Origin: Streptomyces albicerus
GTDB taxonomy: Bacteria; Actinomycetota; Actinomycetes; Streptomycetales; Streptomycetaceae
Assembly (NCBI RefSeq): GCF_008905045.1
Contig: NZ_VWMY01000021.1
Location: 107,853-171,852 of the forward strand
Reading direction: 5' to 3'
Length of the DNA: 64,000 nt
Numbering within the stretch: position 1 is the stretch's first letter; each line of letters opens with the position of its first letter. Position numbers and translations under genes: made by a program. This document shows positions 1-7,780 of the stretch, in pieces. The notes under the pieces were generated by a model. The model was given only the letters and a program-made list of their open reading frames with translations, did no database searches and was not told the origin of the DNA.

Positions 1-194
1 GCGCCGCCCTTGAGCTCGCCGAGCACCTTGAACAGTTGCTCCGCCGTGCGCTGTTGCAGCTCGCGACCCACGAGTTCGGCGGACTTGCCGCCGATTCGTT
101 TGCCGAGTCCCCAGGTCGCCCGCCCGGCGAAGCCGAGCGGTAGTGCGGCGAGCTTGGCGGTTCGGGTGACCGCCTTCCGGGGAAGATCAGACAT
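1..194 (-). CDS. ABC1/UbiB (AarF) family atypical kinase, N-terminal part only
   Basis: Only the first 64 codons lie in the window and the rest continues beyond the left edge. The start is the ATG read from 194. The N-terminus begins MSDLPRKAVTRTAKLAALPL and continues into a K/R-rich stretch and ELVGRELQQRTAEQLFKVLGELKGGA, which matches the segment leading into the conserved KxGQ region of ABC1 kinases. That identification is from family knowledge, since the catalytic motifs are outside the window. ABC1 proteins are atypical kinases or ATPases often linked to isoprenoid-quinone metabolism, and the actinobacterial members are poorly characterised. The start overlaps the end of the ThiF-like gene by 8 bp, which suggests translational coupling within one operon. 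Confidence 0.75.
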   Translation of the reverse strand, partial: MSDLPRKAVTRTAKLAALPLGFAGRATWGLGKRIGGKSAELVGRELQQRTAEQLFKVLGELKGG

Positions 195-1380
195 GCGCCC
201 TCCAAGTACCGGACAGCCGTGCCGCGTGCGGCTGTTGCCCGGACATTGTCTCGTGCGGCCTTTCGTTGTCCGAGGTCTGCTCCCCTTTACCTTTCTCCCC
301 GGTCCCACAGGGGCATGCGGGATGTTGCCACACCGGCCGCGCGTGCCAGTCGAAACCGGGCACCGAGACCTCCCAGCGAGCCCCCGCGCTCGACGGCAGT
401 TCCCCGTCGAGAAAGGCCAGCGCATGCCCCGCGGCCAGCCCGGCGACCGTGGCCGACAGCGTCAGATCGCACGCGGGCACCTGGCGTGACTGCCCGGAGC
501 GCCACTGCGCGAGCAGCCGCGGCCAGGTCGGGTCCCGGTCGGTGCGCCCCAGGTCGAGACAGCCTACGCAGGCCGTGTCGCCGGGCAGGACCAGCGGGCC
601 GACGACTCCCGTGCCTTCCACGACCCCGGCATACAAATGGGGTGTTCCGGAGGTGATCAGCGGTTCGGCGGCCGCCGGGTCGGGTGCGTGGACCGCGAGG
701 CTGTCCCGGGGCGCGATGATCACCAGCGAGAGGCCCGGGTCACCTTCTTCGGGAGCCGACCGCACGCCGCCGCGCCGGGGCGGACGATCCGGCGCCGCCC
801 GGCGCACCGCACGGCGTGCGGCCTCGTCTCTGCGCTCGCCGATGGCCTCCACGGGCAGTCCGCCCGGCGCCACGTCCCACGGCTCGACACAGCCGCCGTC
901 GTGCACGTCGACGTGCCCCACTCCCGCGGCCGCGAGCGCCGCGGCCAGGACCACTCCCACCCGGCCCGCGCCCTGCACCTGTACGCGCAGTGAGCGGCGG
1001 GCAGCCAAGCGGCGCAGGGCTTCGCCCGGTTCGGGAGCCACCAGAGAGAGCGAGGCATGGTCGGGCCGCAGCCGGTCCATGACCGCCGGTTTCCCGCGCA
1101 GGGCATCGGCGGCCGGGCCGCCGCCCGTCGCGTCGTCCAGCAGCCCGGCCCGGGCCAGCCGCTCCACGAGACCGTCGACATGGCCGTCGGGCAGACCCAT
1201 GCGGCGGCCCTCGTCGCGCAAGAGGGACAGTCCGCGTGTCCCGTCGAGCAAGGTCAGGAGACTGCCCGTCGCCGTGTCCACCGGGCCGAGCACCATCGCG
1301 TGTGCGGGTGCCATCCCGAACTGCACGGTGTTCAGATCCCGCCAGCCGCGCCGCAGCGCGGGTTTCACCATCGGATGCAT
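187..1380 (-). CDS. ThiF/E1-like adenylyltransferase-fold protein
   Basis: This 397-residue protein has a glycine-rich nucleotide-binding turn, GAGRVG, at residues 137-142, inside a Rossmann-like segment. A CVGC pair (271-274) and a CPCG motif (356-359) probably form the structural zinc site seen in ThiF, MoeB and E1 enzymes. The first 130 residues do not resemble ThiF and look like a separate alpha-helical domain. The usual family reaction is ATP-dependent adenylation of the C-terminal glycine of a ubiquitin-like sulfur carrier. No carrier gene is visible nearby and the catalytic cysteine is not obvious, so the substrate is unknown. The start ATG follows a G-rich Shine-Dalgarno about 8 bases upstream. 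The end overlaps the downstream ABC1-kinase start. Confidence 0.75.
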   Translation of the reverse strand: MHPMVKPALRRGWRDLNTVQFGMAPAHAMVLGPVDTATGSLLTLLDGTRGLSLLRDEGRRMGLPDGHVDGLVERLARAGLLDDATGGGPAADALRGKPAVMDRLRPDHASLSLVAPEPGEALRRLAARRSLRVQVQGAGRVGVVLAAALAAAGVGHVDVHDGGCVEPWDVAPGGLPVEAIGERRDEAARRAVRRAAPDRPPRRGGVRSAPEEGDPGLSLVIIAPRDSLAVHAPDPAAAEPLITSGTPHLYAGVVEGTGVVGPLVLPGDTACVGCLDLGRTDRDPTWPRLLAQWRSGQSRQVPACDLTLSATVAGLAAGHALAFLDGELPSSAGARWEVSVPGFDWHARPVWQHPACPCGTGEKGKGEQTSDNERPHETMSGQQPHAARLSGTWRAHV

Positions 1381-1589
1381 GACCTACCCCCGTACGTCCC
1401 CGTTGTGCCAGCGGTGGTCGTCCTGTTCCGCCGGTCGAATGTCAGCATGCCCGCATTGCCCGAGGCGTGCCGAAAGTTGTCCACAGGCAGTGGATATTCG
1501 TCGTATAAATCGAGCGCGTGGAGCGCGGTTCGGCATCGATGCGTCCCGGAGGCGGGACTTCCCCCATGTGCAACCGGTAACGTCGGGGC

Positions 1590-2186
1590 GTGCCCGCCGA
1601 CCCACTGCACCGCGCCGGAAACCCACAGCGCAGCACGACGAGCCAGCCGCCAAGCGGCTCGGGGGCGAGCGCGATCGAGGTCCGCAGGAGCGCGCGACGG
1701 CGCAGAACGGTCTCCGCGTACCGTGAAGGCGATCGCACCGTCGTGCTCATTCCCGCCCGGATGTCCGAGGCGGAGGAGCAGCGCTGGGTCACCGTCATGC
1801 TCGACAAGCTGGCCGCCCAGGAGAACAAGCGGGTGCTCGGCGACGCGGAGCTGTCCGAGCGTGCCGCCAGGCTCTCCGAGCTGTACTTCGACGGCCGGGC
1901 CAGGCCCACCTCGGTCCGCTGGGTCACCAATCAGAACACACGCTGGGGCTCGTGCACCCCGGCCGAGGGCAGTATCCGCCTTTCGCACCGGCTGCAGGGC
2001 ATGCCCGAATACGTCGTCGACTACGTCCTCGTCCACGAGCTCGCGCACCTCCTCGTGCCCGGTCACGGACCCGACTTCTGGCGGCTCCTGGAGGCCTATC
2101 CGCGGACCGAGCGGGCCCGCGGCTACCTCGAAGGAGTGGTCGCCGCCGACCGGCTGCCCCACCTGTCCGAGGCGCGCGGCGAGTGA
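1590..2186 (+). CDS. YgjP-like (DUF45) metallopeptidase-type hydrolase
   Basis: The protein has 198 residues. It carries HELAH at 149-153 with a downstream third histidine in VPGHG (159), the HExxH...H zinc signature of the YgjP/DUF45 group related to SprT and M48 peptidases. The preceding segment TRWGSCTPAEGSIRLSHRL (118-135) is the conserved R-W-G-S-C motif of this family. It has no signal peptide or membrane segment, so it should be cytoplasmic. The substrate is unknown; a related human-type SprT fold cleaves DNA-protein crosslinks, but this is not evidence for that activity here. The start is GTG at 1590. It is transcribed divergently from the ThiF-like gene across about 210 bp, in which no clear operator was seen. 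Confidence 0.85.
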   Translation: MPADPLHRAGNPQRSTTSQPPSGSGASAIEVRRSARRRRTVSAYREGDRTVVLIPARMSEAEEQRWVTVMLDKLAAQENKRVLGDAELSERAARLSELYFDGRARPTSVRWVTNQNTRWGSCTPAEGSIRLSHRLQGMPEYVVDYVLVHELAHLLVPGHGPDFWRLLEAYPRTERARGYLEGVVAADRLPHLSEARGE

Positions 2187-2328
2187 CGTCGGCCCGATGC
2201 CGAAACCCTGCCCGGACGGCTCGACGCAGGGATTCTGTACCGGGTCTGTACCGGCTTCGTCCGCGGCCGGATTTTGCCGTTAGCCTGACGCGACGCACTC
2301 GTATCGGGATGGGGGACGGTCGTTACGC

Positions 2329-4041
2329 ATGGCCAGGGAATTCCAACGCGGCCACAAGGCCAGGATCAGTGACCTCACCGCGGGCACCGATCTGTACGTA
2401 GGTGTGCAGATCACCGGCCCCGGACTGACCTTCGACATCAGCTGTTTCGGTCTGGACGGCAACGAACAACTTTCGGACGACCGGTACTTCGTCTTCTTCA
2501 ACCAGCCGAAGACTCCCGAGGAGTCCATCCAACTGCTCGGCGCGCAGGCGGGCGACACGGAGTCCTTCCGCGTCACGCTCGACAAGATCCCGCCACAGAT
2601 CCAGAAGCTGTCGTTCACGGCGACGATCGACGGCGCCGGACAGATGTCGCAGGTCGCGCCCGGGTACCTCCGTATCGTCGCGGGCGGCGAGGAGGTGGCC
2701 CGGTACTCCTTCAACGGCGCCGAGTTCTCCACCGAACGCGCCGTGATGCTGGGCGACTTCTACCTGAAGGACGTATGGCGGTTCGCCGCGGTCGGGCAGG
2801 GCTTCGACGGCGGGCTCGACGCGCTGCTGAAGAACTTCGGCGGCGAGGTCGCCGAGGAGGAGCCCGCCGCCGCGCCTCAGCCGCAGGCCGGCGCCCCGTC
2901 GTTCGCGCCACCGGCCCAGGCCACCGCGCCGCCCGCCTTCGGGGCTCCCGCAGCCCCGGCTCCGACACCCGCACCGGCTCCCGCGCCGCAGCCCGCCCAG
3001 GGGTTCGCGCCGCCTCCGGCACCAACTCCGCCGCCCGCGCCAGAGCCTCCGGTGCACGCCGCGCCGACCATCGTCGCGCCCATGACCCCGCCCGGCGGAG
3101 CCCCCGTACCACCTCCGGCTCCTGCTCCCGCGCCCTATGGGCAGCCGGGCCAGCAGCAGCCTCCGTACGGTCAGGCTCCCGGCCAGACCGCACCCCTGCC
3201 GCCCGGTTACGGACAGCCCCAGGCACCCCAGGCGCCCGCGCCGCCCCCGGGCTACGGCCAGCCGACCCCGCCTCCGGGCTATGGTCAGCAGCCGCCGTTC
3301 GGTCAGGTGCCCGGTCAGCCCGGCGCGCCGGGTGCGCCCTCTCCGTACGGGGCACCGCAGGGCGCTCCCCAGGGTGGTGCCGGTGTCGCCGCCGCGCTGC
3401 AGTCCTACAAGGAGACGCCCACCGGCCAGCGCTGGACCCAGCAGAACAAGAAGATGGTCCGTGTCGACCTCGGCATGGGCGGCGACCAGGCCGTACTCGC
3501 CCGCCAGGGCAGCATGGTGCTCTACCAGGGCAAGGTCGACTTCAGCTACAAGGGCGCCGGGTTCTCCGGGCGGATCGTGGGCAACGCGACCGGCCAGGAG
3601 ATGCAGCTGATGCGCTGTTCCGGTCGTGGCCAGGTGTTCCTCGCGGACAACTCCGCGATGCTGCACCCCATCGAGCTGCAGGGCGACGCCGTCTGCGTCT
3701 CCGCGGAGAACGTCCTCGCCTTCGACGAGACGCTCCAGTACGAGGTACGCCGCGTCGAAGGGCACGGCATCCCTGGAGGGGCGCTGTTCACGATGCAGTT
3801 CCAGGGGACCGGCACGATCGTCGTGAAGACGCGCGGCGTGCCTGTCGTCCTGCCCGTGACGCCGACGACGTTCGCGGACTGCAACGCCGTCGTCGCGTGG
3901 TCCGCCGCCTCCCAGGTGATCGTCTCCAGCCAGGTCAGGATGCGCCGCAACGCCTACCCGGGCGACTCCGGAGAGAGCGTGAACCTCCAATTCCGCGGGG
4001 CGCCAGGCAATTTCATCGTCGTCCAGCCGTACGAGGTCTGA
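2329..4041 (+). CDS. TerD-domain / AIM24-domain fusion protein
   Basis: This 570-residue protein has three parts. Residues 1 to about 178 are a TerD-type domain, with the conserved FDISCFGLD, FVFFNQP and GQGFDGGL elements and acidic calcium-binding-type positions. Residues about 180-345 form a low-complexity linker rich in Pro, Ala, Gly and Gln with repeated GYGQP-like units. Residues about 350-570 form an AIM24 domain, a double beta-helix fold with the typical EMQLMRCSGRG and VVAWS segments. TerD proteins are linked to tellurite and general stress phenotypes, and AIM24 is named after a mitochondrial inner-membrane organising protein. The bacterial function is unknown. It heads a three-gene operon of AIM24 proteins, with only 13 bp to the next gene. 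Confidence 0.88.
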   Translation: MAREFQRGHKARISDLTAGTDLYVGVQITGPGLTFDISCFGLDGNEQLSDDRYFVFFNQPKTPEESIQLLGAQAGDTESFRVTLDKIPPQIQKLSFTATIDGAGQMSQVAPGYLRIVAGGEEVARYSFNGAEFSTERAVMLGDFYLKDVWRFAAVGQGFDGGLDALLKNFGGEVAEEEPAAAPQPQAGAPSFAPPAQATAPPAFGAPAAPAPTPAPAPAPQPAQGFAPPPAPTPPPAPEPPVHAAPTIVAPMTPPGGAPVPPPAPAPAPYGQPGQQQPPYGQAPGQTAPLPPGYGQPQAPQAPAPPPGYGQPTPPPGYGQQPPFGQVPGQPGAPGAPSPYGAPQGAPQGGAGVAAALQSYKETPTGQRWTQQNKKMVRVDLGMGGDQAVLARQGSMVLYQGKVDFSYKGAGFSGRIVGNATGQEMQLMRCSGRGQVFLADNSAMLHPIELQGDAVCVSAENVLAFDETLQYEVRRVEGHGIPGGALFTMQFQGTGTIVVKTRGVPVVLPVTPTTFADCNAVVAWSAASQVIVSSQVRMRRNAYPGDSGESVNLQFRGAPGNFIVVQPYEV

Positions 4042-4054
4042 GGGAGCCCGTCAT

Positions 4055-4735
4055 ATGAACCAGCAGCTCGCGGGCTTCGCCCCGGCACCCGTTGCCGCGC
4101 GCATGGAGAACCACGGCAACCACATGCTCAAGGTCGCCATGCAGACCGGAAACGACCTCCTCGCGCGCGTGGGGTCGATGGTCGCCTACGAAGGCTTCGT
4201 CCAGTACGAGCCGAATCCGCCGGCGGTGCGCCAGATCGCCAAGGACTGGATGACCGGTGAGGGCGCGCCTCTGATGAAGTGCTCCGGAGACGGTCTGCTC
4301 TACCTCTCCGACTACGGGGCGAACGTCGTCGTCATCAACCTCAACGGCGACGCGATCTCCGTCAACGCCACCAACCTGCTCGCCTTCGACGCGCACCTCA
4401 CCTGGGGCGTCGAACGGGTCAAGGGGCTCGCGAAGTTCGCCGGACAGGGCCTGTGGAACACCAAGATCTCCGGACAGGGCTGGGTCGCGCTGACCTCCCG
4501 GGGCAAGCCCATCGTCGTCGACTGCGGTGGCGGCGAGGACGAGACGTACGTCGACCCGGACGCGCTCGTCGCCTGGTCCCCGAACCTCAAGGTGAAGGGC
4601 AAGCGCAGCTTCAAGGCACAGTCGCTGATCGGGCGGGGCAGCGGCGAGGCCTACCAGATGGCCTTCTCCGGTCAGGGCATCGTCGTCGTCCAGCCCAGCG
4701 AGGACAGCACCGACCGCCTCCGGGTCCGGGGCTGA
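4055..4735 (+). CDS. AIM24 family protein, second of three
   Basis: A 226-residue protein made almost entirely of one AIM24 domain. It shows the same landmarks as the C-terminal domain of the preceding fusion: LLARVGSMVAYEGF near residue 38, LMKCSGDGLLYL near 73, a central NLLAFD segment, and VVVQPSE close to the C-terminus. There is no signal peptide, membrane segment or proline linker. It lies 13 bp after the TerD-AIM24 gene and about 17 bp before a third AIM24 gene, so the three are almost certainly co-transcribed and probably arose by tandem duplication. Function is unknown; a shared complex of the three proteins is an inference from gene order only. Confidence 0.85.
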   Translation: MNQQLAGFAPAPVAARMENHGNHMLKVAMQTGNDLLARVGSMVAYEGFVQYEPNPPAVRQIAKDWMTGEGAPLMKCSGDGLLYLSDYGANVVVINLNGDAISVNATNLLAFDAHLTWGVERVKGLAKFAGQGLWNTKISGQGWVALTSRGKPIVVDCGGGEDETYVDPDALVAWSPNLKVKGKRSFKAQSLIGRGSGEAYQMAFSGQGIVVVQPSEDSTDRLRVRG

Positions 4736-4752
4736 GGGGGAGGACACACATC

Positions 4753-5508
4753 ATGCAGAGCCCACTTTTCGCCTACAACGACCAGCAGTCCCAGGAGCGC
4801 TACAGCCTGCAGAACAAGCAGATGCTGCGCGTCCTCCTGGAGGGCCACGACGACATGCTCGCCCGCAAGGGCACCATGGTCGCCTACCAGGGGCTGGTCG
4901 AGTTCGACGCCGAGTACCAGAGCTCCGGTCAGCAGCGTTCCCGCGCGCACACCGGAGAGGGCCTCGACCTCATGCGCTGCCACGGGCAGGGCACCGTCTA
5001 CCTGGCCAACCTCGCCCAGCACATTCACGTGGTGGACGTGGACCAGGACGGCCTCACCGTGGACAGTAGTTACGTCCTGGCGATGGACTCCTCGCTGCAC
5101 CATGACGTGATCGCAGTGGACAGCCAGTACGGCATCTCCGGTTCCGGCAAGTACCAGCTCAACATCACCGGGCGCGGCAAGGTCGCCCTGATGACCTCGG
5201 GCATGCCCCTGATGCTGCAGGTTACGCCGGACCGGTACGTCAACTGCGACGCCGACGCGATCGTCGCCTGGTCCACGAGTCTGCGCGTACAGATGCAGGC
5301 CCAGACGCACTCCTCCGGAGTGTTCCGGCGCCGCGGCAACACCGGTGAGGGCTGGGAGCTCAGCTTCATGGGCCAGGGTTACGCACTCGTCCAGCCCAGC
5401 GAGATGCTGCCGCCGCAGAACGCGGCGATCGGGTCGGGTCTCGCCGCCCAGTACGGCATGGGCCAGCAGGGGGCCCGGGGGCAGAACCAGGGCAACGTCT
5501 GGAGCTAA
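4753..5508 (+). CDS. AIM24 family protein, third of three
   Basis: A 251-residue AIM24-domain protein. The ATG at 4753 was chosen because it follows GGGGGAGGA just after the stop of the preceding gene; the open frame extends further upstream but only inside that gene. The domain landmarks repeat those of its two neighbours: MLARKGTMVAYQG, LMRCHGQGTVYLA, YVLAMDSS and a late ALVQPSE. It differs by a C-terminal Gln/Gly/Ala-rich tail of about 30 residues (QYGMGQQGARGQNQ), recalling the low-complexity linker of the TerD fusion. It is the last gene of the operon and is followed by a convergent hairpin at 5605-5638. Confidence 0.85.
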   Translation: MQSPLFAYNDQQSQERYSLQNKQMLRVLLEGHDDMLARKGTMVAYQGLVEFDAEYQSSGQQRSRAHTGEGLDLMRCHGQGTVYLANLAQHIHVVDVDQDGLTVDSSYVLAMDSSLHHDVIAVDSQYGISGSGKYQLNITGRGKVALMTSGMPLMLQVTPDRYVNCDADAIVAWSTSLRVQMQAQTHSSGVFRRRGNTGEGWELSFMGQGYALVQPSEMLPPQNAAIGSGLAAQYGMGQQGARGQNQGNVWS

Positions 5509-5530
5509 GCGCTCCGCGGGAAGGGCCGTT

Positions 5531-5590
5531 TGATATCTGCGGGCCGTTCGGGGCTGGTCGCGCAGTTCCCCGCGCCCCTTAAGGGCGCCG
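5531..5590 (+). repeat. Dispersed intergenic repeat, family A, copy 1
   Basis: A stretch centred on GGTCGCGCAGTTCCCCGCGC, followed by a short CCCCTTAAGGGG-like palindrome. The same core recurs at about 32.72 kb and, inverted, at about 47.82 kb. All copies lie between genes. This copy lies just after the third AIM24 gene and before a terminator hairpin. Confidence 0.6.
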
Positions 5591-5604
5591 TTCTGGGCGC
5601 GGAT

Positions 5605-5638
5605 GTAAGGGGTGGCCGCCATTGCGGCCGCCCCTTAC
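5605..5638. terminator. Convergent hairpin terminator
   Basis: A 14-bp stem (5605-5618 pairing with 5625-5638, with one G-U pair) closes a 6-base loop. It sits between the rightward AIM24 operon and the leftward NUDIX gene and could serve both strands. It has no strong U-tract, as is common in Streptomyces. Confidence 0.65.
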
Positions 5639-5644
5639 TGGTCC

Positions 5645-6166
5645 TCAGAGCCTTGCTCGTGTTGCTTTCAGGAGGCGGACGACCGATTCGTCGGCCACGT
5701 CCGCCACCTCGTCGTATGCGAACCAGCGCAGGTCGAGGGACTCGTCGCTGATCTCCTGGACGGCCCCGGGCCCGGCGACGGCCGCGTACTGCACGTCGAA
5801 GTGGCAGTGGCACGGTGGCGGGATCGGATGACGGTCGAGCCGTACAGGTCCGCCCGGGAGCAGCGTCAGCCCCGCGATGCCCGACTCCTCCGTGGCCTCA
5901 CGCAGGGCCGCGGCCTCCAGGCCGGCGTCCTGAGGCTCGCAATGACCACCCATCTGGAGCCACATCCGCAGCTTCTTGTGGAGCGTCAGCAGCACACGGC
6001 CGTGCCCGGGGTCGACCACCAGAGCGCTCGCTGTGATGTGGCCCGCCGTGCACGACTTCCACATCCCGTCCGGGTGTGCCTCCAGGTGGTCCAGATAGGC
6101 GCGGCGCAGCTCTTCCTGGTCCTCGTAGCTCTTGAGTACGAGGACCGCGTCGTCGTACAGGCTCAC
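5645..6166 (-). CDS. NUDIX hydrolase
   Basis: A 173-residue protein with a NUDIX box at about residues 73-97 (GGHCEPQDAG...REATEESGI). The REATEESGI half is canonical, and the first half is the GGHxEPxD variant seen in many actinobacterial NUDIX proteins. The family hydrolyses nucleoside diphosphates linked to another moiety, using Mg or Mn; the substrate here cannot be told. The start is GTG at 6166, whose GTGA overlaps the stop of the upstream zincin-like gene, so translation is probably coupled. An in-frame extension upstream lies inside that gene, is arginine-rich shadow sequence and was rejected. Confidence 0.88.
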   Translation of the reverse strand: MSLYDDAVLVLKSYEDQEELRRAYLDHLEAHPDGMWKSCTAGHITASALVVDPGHGRVLLTLHKKLRMWLQMGGHCEPQDAGLEAAALREATEESGIAGLTLLPGGPVRLDRHPIPPPCHCHFDVQYAAVAGPGAVQEISDESLDLRWFAYDEVADVADESVVRLLKATRARL

Positions 6167-7590
6167 TCGGCGTCGTCGTCCTTGCTGTCGTCCTTCTTCT
6201 TCAGGTCGGGCTTCTCGGCGGAGCCGCCCGCGGCCTCGCCGAGCATCTTGTCGAGCTCGGAGAAGTCCAGCTGCTCGCGGTGCACGAAGCCGTCCGGGTC
6301 GTCCAGGTCGGAGGCGGTCGGGAGCATGTCCGGGTGCGCCCACAGGCCGTCGCGGCCGTCGACGCCGCGCGCGTCCGTGAGCGAGGCCCACAGGCGCGAG
6401 GCATCCCGCAGGCGGCGCGGGCGCAGCTCAAGGCCGATCAGGGTGGCGAAGGTCTGCTCGGCAGGCCCGCCCGTCGCACGGCGGCGGCGCAGCGTCTCAC
6501 GGAGTGCGTCGGCGGACGACAGGCGCGGCTTCGCGGCCGAGTGCACCACCGCGTCCACCCAGCCCTCGACGAGCGCGAGCGCCGTCTCCAGGCGGGCCAG
6601 GGCGGCCTTCTGCTCCGGCGTGTCCTCCGGCTGGAACATGCCCTGCTGGAGCGCCTGCTGCAGCTCCTCCGGATTCTGCGGATCGAACTGGCCGACCACG
6701 TCCTCCAGCTTCGCCGTGTCGACCTTGATCCCGCGCGCGTATCCCTCGACCGCGCCGAACAGATGCGAGCGCAGCCACGGCACATGGGCGAAAAGCCGCT
6801 GGTGGGCAGCCTCACGCAGGGCGAGGTAGAGCCGCACCTCCTCCTGGGGGACGCTCAGGTCCTTGCCGAACGACTCGATGTTCAGCGGCAGGAGCGCGGC
6901 CTTGCCGGCCGGGCCGAGCGGCAGGCCGATGTCGGTCGAGCCGACGACCTCGCCCGCGAGCACGCCCACGGCCTGCCCGATCTGCGTACCGAACATGGCG
7001 CCGCCCATCGAGCGCATCATGCCGAGGAGCGGGCCCGCCATGGCCTGCATCTCCTCGGGCAGCACGTCGCCCATGGCCGCGCCGACACGCTCGGCGACCG
7101 GGTCGACGAGCTCCTTCCACACCGGCAGGGTCGCCTCGACCCACTCCGCGCGGCTCCAGGCCACCGAGGACCCGGCGCCGGACGGCAGCGACGTCGCGTC
7201 GTCCAGCCACAGGTCGGCCAGGCGCACCGCCTCCTCGACCGCCGAACGCTCGGCCGGGCCGATGCTCGAGTCCTTCGTGCCGTCAGGGGTGCCCTGGGAC
7301 ACCGTCTGGCGCGCGATCTGCTTGGCCATGTCCCAGTTCACCGGGCCGCCCTCGTACGAGAGCATCTGGCCCAGCTGCTGGAACGCGGCGCCCAGGTCGT
7401 TGGGGTTCAGCGAACCGAACATCGCGGCGAGCGGGTTGTCGCCACCGGGGCCTCCCGGTCCTCCGGGCCCGAAACCGAACGGGTTGGCAGGTCCCTGACC
7501 ACCACCGCTCTCCTGGTCCTTCTTCTTGCCCTCGTCGCCGTCGTCCGGCTCCTCCGGCGGAAGGCCGAATCCGAATGGGGTGTCACTCAC
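6163..7590 (-). CDS. Zincin-like DUF2342 family protein (putative zinc-dependent metalloprotease)
   Basis: A 475-residue protein. Its first 50 residues are acidic and Gly/Pro-rich and unlikely to be folded. The middle is alpha-helical, with LREAAHQRLF at 258-267, where this family carries its HExxH-like site, then a long C-terminal domain including VEGWVDAVVH. The first histidine of HExxH is an arginine here (REAAH), so classical zinc catalysis is doubtful. I recall other actinobacterial members with a similar change. The C-terminus is lysine- and aspartate-rich. There is no signal peptide. Its stop overlaps the NUDIX start by 4 bp, an operon arrangement suggesting the two proteins are needed together. 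Substrate unknown. Confidence 0.8.
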   Translation of the reverse strand: MSDTPFGFGLPPEEPDDGDEGKKKDQESGGGQGPANPFGFGPGGPGGPGGDNPLAAMFGSLNPNDLGAAFQQLGQMLSYEGGPVNWDMAKQIARQTVSQGTPDGTKDSSIGPAERSAVEEAVRLADLWLDDATSLPSGAGSSVAWSRAEWVEATLPVWKELVDPVAERVGAAMGDVLPEEMQAMAGPLLGMMRSMGGAMFGTQIGQAVGVLAGEVVGSTDIGLPLGPAGKAALLPLNIESFGKDLSVPQEEVRLYLALREAAHQRLFAHVPWLRSHLFGAVEGYARGIKVDTAKLEDVVGQFDPQNPEELQQALQQGMFQPEDTPEQKAALARLETALALVEGWVDAVVHSAAKPRLSSADALRETLRRRRATGGPAEQTFATLIGLELRPRRLRDASRLWASLTDARGVDGRDGLWAHPDMLPTASDLDDPDGFVHREQLDFSELDKMLGEAAGGSAEKPDLKKKDDSKDDDAE

Positions 7591-7780
7591 GGGATTCCTC
7601 GGCTGTTAAGGCCGCCGGTTCGCGCCGACGGCGGCTGCCCTACATCACCACCCAGCGTAGACACCACAACCGGTTCGGGCCTCGGTGCTTCGCCTACTCA
7701 GCGGCTGCGGCAGGATGGATGCCACCTGGTACGTACGCGTCACGCGCGTTCTTACTGAAGACAACCGCTGGAGACGCCCG

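Noticed and set aside
259..7590. Defence or mobile island around the TerD genes
   Set aside because: TerD can occur in defence-linked ter clusters, but no other ter gene, nuclease or transposase is present, and GC and codon use match the rest.
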